A stretch of 10,952 nt of DNA from JBNJGT01 sp964473285 (GCA_964473285.1 CAYYOI010000051.1:1-10952); one strand, 5' to 3'. Numbered from the stretch's first letter, positions 1-6,788 are shown. Notes: a model not told the origin generated them from the sequence alone. Numbers and translations: made by a program.

Positions 1-67
1 AAATGGTTATGATCAGCTAGAAATCATAATGTTGAAAGGATATCTACACACCCCACAGGTAAAAAGG

Positions 68-75
68 TTTAAATA
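68..75 (+). promoter_or_regulatory. Archaeal TATA box for the cimA leader transcript
   Basis: TTTAAATA preceded by a purine-rich AAAAGG that could serve as BRE. Archaeal transcription normally starts about 26 nt downstream of the TATA centre, which here falls on position 98, the A of an ATG. The identical octamer with the identical 22-nt gap to an ATG recurs before archease and before the cyclase gene, which makes it a convincing promoter. A second AT-rich box (TTTAATATTT, 137-146) could start a shorter cimA transcript but has no matching start codon. Confidence 0.75.
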
Positions 76-97
76 TTACATGTCCCTTCCAGCAAGG

Positions 98-169
98 ATG
101 GCACAAGATATATGTATTGGGTTCCTTAACAGGTTCTTTAATATTTGTGCTATACAGATTATTCAATAA
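98..169 (+). CDS. Putative isoleucine-rich leader peptide, 23 aa
   Basis: A short ORF between the TATA box at 68-75 and cimA. ATG is at 98-100 and TAA at 167-169. Six of 23 residues are isoleucine (5, 7, 16, 19, 21, 22), and the last eight residues are ICAIQIIQ, so four Ile codons sit just before the stop. An in-frame ATG at 80 would add six residues but lies too close to the TATA box to be the start of its transcript. The peptide resembles no protein family I know; its value would lie in being translated. The downstream gene makes citramalate, the first intermediate of the pyruvate route to isoleucine, so the codon content matches the pathway. Two competing hairpins follow within one base of the stop. 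I infer a regulatory leader peptide that senses Ile-tRNA charging. AT-rich DNA yields Ile codons by chance, and this reading needs conservation or expression data. Confidence 0.5.
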   Translation: MAQDICIGFLNRFFNICAIQIIQ

Positions 170-203
170 GACCAGGCACATGAGCTGCTTGGTTGTTCTT
201 TCT
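170..203 (+). promoter_or_regulatory. Attenuator-like hairpin A followed by T-rich tract
   Basis: ACCAGGC (171-177) pairs with GCTTGGT (187-193) over 7 bp with one G-T wobble and a 9-nt loop. G170-T194 can extend it by one wobble. The 3' arm runs directly into the T-rich tract TTGTTCTTTCT (193-203). The stem begins one base after the leader ORF stop, so a ribosome stalled on the last Ile codons would cover its 5' arm. Archaeal termination depends mainly on U-runs, so terminator activity is an inference. Confidence 0.4.
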
Positions 204-220
204 GAGTTGCTTATGTGCTG
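173..220 (+). promoter_or_regulatory. Hairpin B, mutually exclusive with hairpin A, just before the cimA ribosome-binding site
   Basis: GCACATGAGC (176-185) pairs with GCTTATGTGC (209-218) over 10 bp with one G-T wobble. A174-T219 and C173-G220 extend it to 12 bp with G175 bulged. The loop is 186-208. The 5' arm reuses bases 173-177 of hairpin A, so both cannot form together. The stem ends two bases before the ribosome-binding site at 223-228 and could affect ribosome loading on cimA. Pairing is read directly from sequence; its role is inferred. Confidence 0.45.
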
Positions 221-222
221 AA

Positions 223-228
223 GGGGTG
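223..228 (+). promoter_or_regulatory. Ribosome-binding site of cimA (GGGGTG)
   Basis: GGGGTG, six bases before ATG 235, partly matches the archaeal anti-Shine-Dalgarno target GGAGGTGA. It decides the start at 235 over an in-frame TTG at 193, which would add 14 residues unrelated to the family N-terminus. It shows that cimA is translated from a leadered mRNA, unlike archease. Confidence 0.7.
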
Positions 229-234
229 CAGAAA

Positions 235-1770
235 ATGGAGATATATGATACCACACTACGAGACGGTGCACAGGCAGAAGGCGTGAATTTCACGACATCA
301 GAGAAACTACGCATAATAAAGATTCTTGATGATTATGGTATTGATTATATCGAAGCAGGATGGCCGTCAAGCAATGAATCAGACAAGCAGACATTCCAGG
401 AATCTCCAACTCTAAACCACGCAACTCTTGTTGCCTTTGGCGCAACCCACAACAAGAACCTTGCACCTGGAAATGATCCAAACCTGGAAGGCATAATTGA
501 TTCAGGGGTAACAACAGCCTGTATATTCGGCAAGACCTGGAAAACCCATGTGACAAACCAGTTGGGATGCAGTTTTGAGAGGAATCTTGAGCTTATCCAT
601 GACAGTGTTGCATACCTCAGGAGCAAAGGCCTTGAAGTCTTTTTTGATGCAGAACATTTCTTTGATGGATTTGCAGATGACCCTGATTATGCACTTGCCT
701 GCCTCAGGAAAGCACATGAAGCAGGAGCGTCCAGGCTGGTCATGTGTGACACTAACGGAGGGATGCTTCCCTCCCAGGTTCTGGAGACTGTTGAGCATGT
801 TGCAGGTTCTTTTGCATGGCAAAGCCTAGGCGTTCACATGCATAACGATGGAGACATGGCAGTTGCTAACAGTATCATAGCTGCTCCATGTATCAACCAG
901 ATCCAGGGAACAATTAATGGTATTGGAGAACGTTGCGGCAATGCTAATCTCTCGTCCATAATTCCAAATCTAATGATAAAGAAAGGAATCACCCTTCCAA
1001 TCGACCTTGAGAAGACAGTTGATGTCAGTAAGACTATCTATAACTACGCAAACATAAAACCCCCTTCCTATCAGCCATATACAGGCAGGTCAGCATTCGC
1101 CCATAAAGGTGGTGTTCACGTTGGTGGCATGCAAAAAGAAGCATCTTATGAGCACATAGATCCCCTGACAGTTGGGAACCGAACCCGTTACATCCACTCG
1201 AAGCAGTCAGGAAGTTCTAACATAATAACCATGGCAAAAGAAGCAGGCTTTGATATCGCCTCTGGTGACCCCCGCATAAAAGAAGCGCTTGCTGAACTCA
1301 AGCACATGGATGATATAGGTTATGAGATAGAGGGCATGCCCTCCGAACGTTACCTTCTTATGCACAAGCATTTCGGATTGCCTGACATGATGCAGATAAC
1401 AGGATGGCGTGCTTTCAGTGAGGACTTTACAAATGAGTCAAGTGAAGCAGTTATAGAAGGTTTTGTGAATGATAAACCTGACCTTGTTGTTGCAAAAGTA
1501 GGAAAGGAAGGCCCTGTAGCAGCAATCTACGATTCTTTACAAAAGCTGGTTGCACCCCATTTCCCTGAAATAAGGGACATGCGACTATCTGATTACAAGA
1601 TGCGTATTGCAGAAGAGAATGGACAGAACTCTCCAGTGAGAGTCTATGTTGAATTCAGTAACAATGGAGACACATGGGGCACTGCAGGCATCAGTCGTAA
1701 CAGCCTTAAAGCCTCAAAGATAGCTGTTGAGAAAGGCTTCCAGTATTACCTTCGAAAGTATTGCCAATGA
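235..1770 (+). CDS. cimA: (R)-citramalate synthase, long LeuA-related type
   Basis: Condenses pyruvate and acetyl-CoA to (R)-citramalate, opening the threonine-independent route to isoleucine, in the cytosol. The 511-residue protein starts directly with the family opening MEIYDTTLRDGAQ. The TIM-barrel catalytic domain spans about 1-280: RDG at 9-11 (metal ligand D10), HMHN with H201 and H203, and GERCGNANL at 231-239 (N236 as ligand). A linker carries the FAHKGGVHV segment, followed by a C-terminal LeuA-type regulatory domain from about 390 with LSDYKMRI and GISRNSLKASK, where the end product binds in relatives. Length and motifs fit the roughly 520-residue citramalate synthase family of Geobacter and allies better than the shorter MJ1392-type archaeal CimA, so gene transfer is possible. 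Homocitrate synthase or isopropylmalate synthase are less likely alternatives. The gene is preceded by a leader ORF rich in Ile codons. Confidence 0.88.
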   Translation: MEIYDTTLRDGAQAEGVNFTTSEKLRIIKILDDYGIDYIEAGWPSSNESDKQTFQESPTLNHATLVAFGATHNKNLAPGNDPNLEGIIDSGVTTACIFGKTWKTHVTNQLGCSFERNLELIHDSVAYLRSKGLEVFFDAEHFFDGFADDPDYALACLRKAHEAGASRLVMCDTNGGMLPSQVLETVEHVAGSFAWQSLGVHMHNDGDMAVANSIIAAPCINQIQGTINGIGERCGNANLSSIIPNLMIKKGITLPIDLEKTVDVSKTIYNYANIKPPSYQPYTGRSAFAHKGGVHVGGMQKEASYEHIDPLTVGNRTRYIHSKQSGSSNIITMAKEAGFDIASGDPRIKEALAELKHMDDIGYEIEGMPSERYLLMHKHFGLPDMMQITGWRAFSEDFTNESSEAVIEGFVNDKPDLVVAKVGKEGPVAAIYDSLQKLVAPHFPEIRDMRLSDYKMRIAEENGQNSPVRVYVEFSNNGDTWGTAGISRNSLKASKIAVEKGFQYYLRKYCQ

Positions 1771-1778
1771 TTTAAATA
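1771..1778 (+). promoter_or_regulatory. TATA box for archease-rtcB
   Basis: TTTAAATA begins on the base after the cimA stop and ends 22 nt before the archease ATG at 1801, the same octamer and gap as at 68-75 and 8165-8158. Predicted transcription start is at or within a base or two of the ATG, giving a leaderless mRNA. A GTGAT (1792-1796) also sits before the ATG and would serve as ribosome-binding site only on read-through mRNA from cimA. Confidence 0.75.
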
Positions 1779-1800
1779 TGATAGCCAATTTGTGATTACC

Positions 1801-2205
1801 ATGGAATATGAATATCTCGACCACACAGCAGATGCAAAGTTCAGGGCCTATGGTGATACACTTGAAGAGGCCTTCAGGAATGCCCTTCGTGCAATGTTTG
1901 GCCTCATTGTCTCTGTTGAAGGGGTGGAACCAGTTGCAAAGAAGGAAGTGGAATTGACAGCAGGACGCACAGAATCCTTGCTATACGACTTCTTGGAGGA
2001 AGGCCTTTTCCTGTTTGAGACAGACCATTTCATCCCAGCTGATGCAGACATAAAAATCACAGGAAATCATCTAAAGGCTACTATCTATGGTGATACCCTC
2101 CTTAATCATGAGATAGAGGGTGACGTAAAATCAGTTACCTATAATGATATGGATATCACTCACAATAAAGGAAAATGGATGATAACTGTTGTTGTTGATA
2201 TATAG
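1801..2205 (+). CDS. Archease, RtcB activating protein
   Basis: Archease speeds guanylylation of RtcB and allows multiple turnover of the RNA ligase. The product has 134 residues, normal for the family. It opens with MEYEYLDHTADAKFRAYGD, the family N-terminus, and ends GKWMITVVVDI. D11 in HTAD and the last two residues D133-I134 match the metal site described for the Pyrococcus protein, and TYNDMDI near the end is also conserved. ATG 1801 is chosen over an in-frame GTG at 1792 because family members begin here and the TATA spacing points to it. The rtcB ribosome-binding site overlaps the stop codon, so the two genes should be cotranscribed, fitting their known partnership. I see no missing key residue. 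Confidence 0.93.
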   Translation: MEYEYLDHTADAKFRAYGDTLEEAFRNALRAMFGLIVSVEGVEPVAKKEVELTAGRTESLLYDFLEEGLFLFETDHFIPADADIKITGNHLKATIYGDTLLNHEIEGDVKSVTYNDMDITHNKGKWMITVVVDI

Positions 2206-2209
2206 GTGA
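2205..2209 (+). promoter_or_regulatory. Ribosome-binding site of rtcB (GGTGA)
   Basis: GGTGA, the archaeal consensus, begins on the last base of the archease stop codon and lies three bases before ATG 2213. This implies translation of rtcB from a bicistronic mRNA with archease. Confidence 0.75.
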
Positions 2210-2212
2210 AAA

Positions 2213-3640
2213 ATGAAAGATAAAGTGAGAAAGATTGATGATTTCCTCTACAGGCTTGACCCATTTGACAATATGACTGTCCCTGCTGAGTTCTTCCTGA
2301 ATGAACTACTCTTTGAAAAACTTGAGGATAAAGCAGTTGAACAGCTAAAGAACGTGGCATCACTTCCAGGAATATATAAAAAAGCAATAGCAATGCCTGA
2401 CTGCCATATTGGTTATGGTTTTCCCATCGGAGGGGTTGCAGCAATAGATCGTGAGAACGGCTGTATCAGCCCGGGAGGGATTGGTTTTGACATCAATTGC
2501 GGCGTCCGTATGCTTGCAACAAACCTCACAAGAGATGATGTTGAACCCCATATAAAAGACCTTCTAGATTCACTTTTCAAAAACGTCCCTTCAGGTGTAG
2601 GTTCAGAATCATCCATCCGCCTTGATGAGAAACAACTCAATGATGTCTTAACTTTCGGGACAAGATGGGCCCTTGAGAATGGCTACGGTGCTGAAGAAGA
2701 TATCATCAGGTGTGAGGAAGAGGGTAGGATGAAATCTGCTGATGCAAACAAGGTATCTCCCCGGGCGAAAGCCAGGGGCAAGAAACAGCTTGGAAGCCTT
2801 GGAGCAGGCAACCATTTCCTAGAGATCCAGGTAGTGGAAGATATCCCTGACCCTGGAACTGCAAAGGTATTTGGTATCACAAAAAAGGATCAGATAGTCA
2901 TAATGATACATTCTGGAAGCAGGGGCCTTGGCCATCAGGTATGTTCAGACTATCTAAGGAAGATGGAGGATTCCTATCCTGATATCATGCAAAAGCTTCC
3001 TGAAAAAGACCTGATATACGCACCTGCAGGATCAAAGCTTGCCCGCGACTATTTCTCTGCAATGAGTGCTGCAGCAAATTTTGCCTGGACAAACCGCCAT
3101 ATAATGGCCCATCAGGTCAGAAAGACCTTCACTGAATTCTTTCCTCAGGTAAAAGTCAGCACTATCTATGATGTAGCACACAACATAGCAAAAGAAGAAG
3201 AGCATGAGATTGATGGCATCAAAAGAAAGGTCTGGACCCATCGTAAAGGTGCAACCCGTGCTTTTGGTCCCCAAAGCCCGCATATCCCAAAAGATTACCG
3301 TGAAGTTGGTCAGCCCATAATCCTTCCTGGAAGCATGGGAACTGGTTCATATCTCTTGGTAGGATCCCAGACAGCAGAGGAACAGACCTTCGGTTCCACA
3401 GCACACGGCGCAGGTCGCGTCATGTCAAGGATGGCTGCAAAAAAACAGTTCAGGGCAGATGAGATATCTCAGGGGCTTGAACGAAAGCATATCTACGTAA
3501 AAGCAGCATCAAAAAAGGGAATATGCGAAGAAGCACCACTTGTCTACAAGGACATTGACCAGGTAGTGAAGGTAAGCCATGCTGCAGGTATAGGAAACAT
3601 CGTTGCCAAAGTACGCCCCTTTGGAGTTGTCAAGGGATAA
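2213..3640 (+). CDS. rtcB: tRNA-splicing RNA ligase RtcB
   Basis: GTP- and Mn-dependent ligase joining 2',3'-cyclic phosphate (3'-phosphate) ends to 5'-OH ends, as in archaeal tRNA exon joining and RNA repair. The product has 475 residues, typical for the family, with no intein (some archaeal RtcB genes carry one). Visible motifs are MPDCHIGYGFPIGG (about 61-74), GGIGFDINCGVR with metal ligands D93 and C96, GAGNHFLE with H201, MIHSGSRGLG with H233, YDVAHNIAKEE with H323, and STAHGAGR with H398 as the guanylylated histidine. The full C-terminus, ending KVRPFGVVKG, is present. The gene follows archease by seven bases with a GGTGA site, so the two form one transcription unit. All catalytic residues are in place, and the enzyme should be active. 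Confidence 0.96.
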   Translation: MKDKVRKIDDFLYRLDPFDNMTVPAEFFLNELLFEKLEDKAVEQLKNVASLPGIYKKAIAMPDCHIGYGFPIGGVAAIDRENGCISPGGIGFDINCGVRMLATNLTRDDVEPHIKDLLDSLFKNVPSGVGSESSIRLDEKQLNDVLTFGTRWALENGYGAEEDIIRCEEEGRMKSADANKVSPRAKARGKKQLGSLGAGNHFLEIQVVEDIPDPGTAKVFGITKKDQIVIMIHSGSRGLGHQVCSDYLRKMEDSYPDIMQKLPEKDLIYAPAGSKLARDYFSAMSAAANFAWTNRHIMAHQVRKTFTEFFPQVKVSTIYDVAHNIAKEEEHEIDGIKRKVWTHRKGATRAFGPQSPHIPKDYREVGQPIILPGSMGTGSYLLVGSQTAEEQTFGSTAHGAGRVMSRMAAKKQFRADEISQGLERKHIYVKAASKKGICEEAPLVYKDIDQVVKVSHAAGIGNIVAKVRPFGVVKG

Positions 3641-3641
3641 A

Positions 3642-3649
3642 AATATAAA
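3642..3649 (+). promoter_or_regulatory. Probable TATA box for gatCAB
   Basis: AATATAAA, inside an A/T run beginning at the rtcB stop codon, ends 22 nt before gatC ATG 3672, the same spacing as the three TTTAAATA boxes in this window. The octamer itself differs, so this is the weakest of the four. No good ribosome-binding site lies close to ATG 3672 (GGGAG at 3653-3657 is 14 nt away), which fits a leaderless start. Confidence 0.5.
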
Positions 3650-3671
3650 CAAGGGAGAAGTTGCAGATATT

Positions 3672-3953
3672 ATGGAAGTGACACCGGAACTCATAAGAAA
3701 AGTTGCCTCAGTTGCCCGTCTCAACCTGACATATGAGGAAGTAGAAGAATTCACCCCTCAGCTAAAGGAAGTTCTTGAAAGTTTCTCATCTATTGACAAT
3801 ATTGATACAGAAGGGTTAGACCCAAGCTACCAGCCGGTTCACCTGAGAAACATGCTCCGTGAAGATGAAAAGAAAGATTCCCTCACCCAGGAACAAGCCC
3901 TTCGCAATGCAAGGTCAAAAGACGGATATATCATAGGTCCGAAAGCAAAATGA
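3672..3953 (+). CDS. gatC: Asp/Glu-tRNA amidotransferase subunit C
   Basis: Small clamp subunit that wraps around the GatA-GatB interface and stabilises the amidotransferase. The product has 93 residues, normal length. It shows the family pattern: VTPELIRKVASVARLNLTYE near the N-terminus, FTPQLKEVLESFSSID in the middle, then VHLRNMLREDE. ATG 3672 is chosen because GatC proteins begin a few residues before this VTPE-like segment, and because of the promoter spacing. The stop overlaps the gatA start in an ATGA (3950-3953), so the downstream genes are translationally coupled. In archaea GatCAB usually makes Asn-tRNA(Asn), while GatDE makes Gln-tRNA(Gln); the sequence here cannot decide which tRNA is served. 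Confidence 0.92.
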   Translation: MEVTPELIRKVASVARLNLTYEEVEEFTPQLKEVLESFSSIDNIDTEGLDPSYQPVHLRNMLREDEKKDSLTQEQALRNARSKDGYIIGPKAK

Positions 3954-5281
3954 TTGAACAGACAAGAAAAGTCCTGAAGGAATGCAAGGAACTCGATCAA
4001 AAATACAATATCTTCTCTGAGATTACTGAAGACCTGGCACTTGAGCAAGCCCGTGCATTGGAAGATAAACCCAAGGGAAAACTCAAAGGTCTTTTTATCA
4101 CAGTAAAGGACTGCATTTGCATAAAAGATATCGAGACCCATTCCTCCAGTCGCATCCTGAGAGGGTACAAGCCATTGTTCAATGCAACAGTCATTGAGCG
4201 TCTGGTTGCAGAAGGTGCAATCATCATAGGAAAGACCTTGCAGGATGAGTTCGGTTTTGGGACCTTTGGTATCAATACAGGCCATGATTTTCCTGTCCCA
4301 AGAAACCCTGTGGATACTTCACGCGTTCCAGGAGGCTCTTCAGGAGGCTCTGGCATAATAAGCAAGCTTGCATCATTTCCCCACGTAAGCCTTGGTGAAA
4401 GCACAGGCGGCTCAATAGTGAATCCTGCAGCACTCTGCGGGACATATGGCCTTTGCCCAACCTACGGCAGGGTCTCTCGTTATGGGCTTCTTGACTATGG
4501 AAATTCCCTTGATAAGATAGGTCCTATAAGCAACGATCCTGATGCACTGGCACTGGTTCTTGAAGTGATCTCAGGGTTTGATGAGAAAGAGTCGACAACA
4601 TTGAAAGCACCTGTTCCAAAGATCCCTGGAAAGTTCAAGGGACGAATTGGTGTCATCAAGGAGGCTTTCGGTGAAGGGATCTCCTCCGAGGTCAATAATT
4701 CAATACAATCATATATTGATGATCTGAAGGCAAAAGGTTTGACAGTAGAGGAGGTATCACTCAAGACCCCTTATGAGAAAGGCATTGCAACATATTATAT
4801 CCTCTCCCAGTCAGAATCAAGCACAAATCTTGCAAAATACTGCGGAATGCGTTATGGTATGCACGAGGATATCAGTGGCAATTTCAACGAGTACTTTTCA
4901 GGTGTTAGATCAAATCACTTGGGAAAGGAAGTAAAGCGCAGGATTCTCATAGGCACATTCGCCCGCATGGTAGGGTTTCGTGATGCTTATTATATGAAAG
5001 CGATGAAAGTAAGGACAAAGATCATAAACGAGTACAAGAAAGCATTTGAAAGATATGATGTTCTTCTTTCCCCGACAGTTCCATATGTTGCGCCAAGATT
5101 TGAAGATATTGAGAAGATGTCCCTTCTTGAGACATACATGGCAGACCTTCTTACAGTAGGGCCGAACCTTGCAGGGCTACCTCACATAAATATTCCCTTA
5201 GAAACCAATGGCATGCCTGTGGGTGCAATGTTTATCGCACCCCATATGAAAGAAGAGAGGCTATTACAACTTACAAAATGA
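3950..5281 (+). CDS. gatA: Asp/Glu-tRNA amidotransferase subunit A, divergent
   Basis: Amidase-signature subunit that hydrolyses glutamine (or asparagine) and passes ammonia to GatB. The product has 443 residues, somewhat short. The Ser-cisSer-Lys triad is intact: K53 in TVKDC, S131 in PGGSSGGS, and S155 in TGGSI. The family core PTYGRVSRYGLLDYGNSLDKIGPI follows. Oddities are that the usual GSDTGGSIR/PA signature reads GESTGGSIVNPA, so the common Arg after the nucleophile segment is Val, that GLKPTYG reads GLCPTYG, and that the protein ends at ERLLQLTK, about 15-25 residues earlier than most GatA. The stop overlaps the gatB ATG by 4 nt, so the end is set by gene packing, and I see no sign of a frameshift. 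Context with gatC and gatB makes another amidase unlikely. Confidence 0.9.
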   Translation: MIEQTRKVLKECKELDQKYNIFSEITEDLALEQARALEDKPKGKLKGLFITVKDCICIKDIETHSSSRILRGYKPLFNATVIERLVAEGAIIIGKTLQDEFGFGTFGINTGHDFPVPRNPVDTSRVPGGSSGGSGIISKLASFPHVSLGESTGGSIVNPAALCGTYGLCPTYGRVSRYGLLDYGNSLDKIGPISNDPDALALVLEVISGFDEKESTTLKAPVPKIPGKFKGRIGVIKEAFGEGISSEVNNSIQSYIDDLKAKGLTVEEVSLKTPYEKGIATYYILSQSESSTNLAKYCGMRYGMHEDISGNFNEYFSGVRSNHLGKEVKRRILIGTFARMVGFRDAYYMKAMKVRTKIINEYKKAFERYDVLLSPTVPYVAPRFEDIEKMSLLETYMADLLTVGPNLAGLPHINIPLETNGMPVGAMFIAPHMKEERLLQLTK

Positions 5282-6663
5282 ACTCAGATATAGTGATAGG
5301 ATTAGAGATACACGTGGAGCTTGCAACAGAAACAAAACTGTTTTGCAGTTGCGCCCGCACAGGTTCAGAGGAGCCAAACACCCGTACCTGTCCTGTATGC
5401 CTGGGCCATCCCGGCTCAAAACCTGTCCTTAACAAAAAGGTGCTTGACTATGCCCTTCGCCTATGCCTGGCACTTGAATGCACCATCGCGCCGGAACTTA
5501 TCTTTTCCAGGAAATCATACTTATATCCTGACATGGCAAAGAATTACCAGATAACCCAGTACGAAGATCCCTTAGGCAGGGATGGGAGGCTGCAGGTAGC
5601 AGGGAAGGACATATCAATCACCCGCGTACACATAGAAGAGGACCCGGCCTCCCTTATCCATGGTAATGGCCATGTGCTTGTTGATTACAACAGGAGCGGT
5701 GATCCATTGTGCGAGATAGTTACAGGTCCTGACCTCACTAGCCCTGAAGAAGCCCGTGAGTTCATGAGACGCCTTATAGAAGTTATACGCTATCTTGATA
5801 TATTTGATATTGACAGTTGCCTGATCAAGGCTGATGTCAATGTATCGATAAAGGAATCCGGTTACAAGCGGGCAGAGATAAAGAACATCACAGGCTTCAA
5901 GGAAATAGAGCGTGCCCTCTATTATGAGGTCAGCCGCCAGAAGAAAGCAGTTGCAGATAATGAAGAGCTTGTTGTTGAAACAAGAGGTTGGGATCCTGAG
6001 GGATTCACCTATTCCATGCGAAAGAAGGAAAGTGAAGAAGACTATGGTTATATTCTTGACCCTGATCTTACAATCACCGATATAACAAAAGATAAGATTG
6101 AAGAAGTGAAAGCATCAATGCCTGAGCTTGCTCAAAGCAAGGTCGCCCGCTACACTAGTGATCTTGGAATAGATCAGGCTGACGCCCAGGTCATCGCAAG
6201 TGATCGTATCTTAGCAGAGATGTTCGAATCAGTATCTGAAACTGTAGACCCGATCCTTGCCGCCCGCTGGATACGCCGGGAACTTCTTCGTGTATTGAAT
6301 TACAACAAGCTTGACATCAGGGATATAAAGATTGACTCAAAACATATTTCAGAATTGCTAAATCTTATTGAGAAGAAAAAGATAACAGAGAACACCGCAA
6401 AGGAAATAATCCAGGAATTGATCATAACACCTTTTGATATTCATCAGTACATAAAAGACCACGGTCTTGAGGCAGTATCTGATGAAGGTGAACTCGAAGC
6501 TTTTTGCAAGGCTGCAATCGATGAGAACCCACAGGCTGTAGCTGAACTCAGGGAAGGAAAAGAGAAGGCACTCAACTTTCTGGTTGGGCAGGTCATGAAA
6601 AAGACCAAGGGAAAAGCATCCCCTGCAGAAGTCAACAAGCTCATCCGGGAACTAATCAATTGA
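5278..6663 (+). CDS. gatB: Asp/Glu-tRNA amidotransferase subunit B
   Basis: tRNA-binding subunit that phosphorylates the mischarged Asp/Glu on tRNA with ATP and amidates it with ammonia from GatA. The product has 461 residues, close to typical. GLEIHVEL carries E10 and H12 of the metal/kinase site, and a zinc knuckle is formed by C23-x-C25 and C38-x-x-C41. YPDMAKNYQITQYEDP, RVHIEEDPASLIH and VDYNRSGDPLCEIV form the kinase cradle. The tail from about 290 is the helical plus YqeY-like tRNA-binding module ending NFLVGQVMKKTKGKASPAEVNKLI. This gene closes the gatCAB run. It lacks the GAD insert domain of GatE, so GatCAB rather than GatDE is clear. No key residue looks missing. Confidence 0.95.
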   Translation: MNSDIVIGLEIHVELATETKLFCSCARTGSEEPNTRTCPVCLGHPGSKPVLNKKVLDYALRLCLALECTIAPELIFSRKSYLYPDMAKNYQITQYEDPLGRDGRLQVAGKDISITRVHIEEDPASLIHGNGHVLVDYNRSGDPLCEIVTGPDLTSPEEAREFMRRLIEVIRYLDIFDIDSCLIKADVNVSIKESGYKRAEIKNITGFKEIERALYYEVSRQKKAVADNEELVVETRGWDPEGFTYSMRKKESEEDYGYILDPDLTITDITKDKIEEVKASMPELAQSKVARYTSDLGIDQADAQVIASDRILAEMFESVSETVDPILAARWIRRELLRVLNYNKLDIRDIKIDSKHISELLNLIEKKKITENTAKEIIQELIITPFDIHQYIKDHGLEAVSDEGELEAFCKAAIDENPQAVAELREGKEKALNFLVGQVMKKTKGKASPAEVNKLIRELIN

Positions 6664-6788
6664 GACTAATCTTTCGTATTTTTTCTGGTAGGTGTAGATA
6701 TGTTTCAACCCATTTAGGCCTATTATTTGCGTACTTATATCTCCAAAAGAAAACTCCTTAAAATCCTCGTCCATTTGCGTATATCTTA
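6664..6788. other. Convergent intergenic region with T-rich tracts on both strands
   Basis: A 125-nt gap between the 3' ends of gatB (+) and the cyclase gene (-). On the + strand, TTTTTT at 6679-6684 lies 16 nt after the gatB stop and is a plausible archaeal U-run terminator. On the - strand, the complement of AAAAGAAAA (6745-6753) gives a T-rich tract about 36 nt after the cyclase stop. The near-repeat ATTTGCGTA occurs twice (near 6727 and 6773), both followed by TATATCT- or TTATATCT-like bases; no function is evident. Confidence 0.5.
6679..6684 (+). terminator. U-run terminator after gatB
   Basis: Run of six T residues 16 nt beyond the gatB stop, in a T-rich context without a strong stem, as is common for archaeal termination. 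Confidence 0.5.

Noticed and set aside
112..129. Five-codon ORF (MYWVP) in another frame of the cimA leader
   Set aside because: It overlaps the longer Ile-rich ORF, has no ribosome-binding site or promoter spacing, and its codons do not fit the pathway.
193..234. In-frame TTG extension of cimA by 14 residues
   Set aside because: The family N-terminus begins at the ATG at 235, GGGGTG lies at the right distance before it, and the extension overlaps hairpin B.
3603..3671. Upstream extension of gatC into the end of rtcB
   Set aside because: It would need a non-ATG start inside rtcB and add 23 residues unlike GatC; ATG 3672 fits family and promoter spacing.
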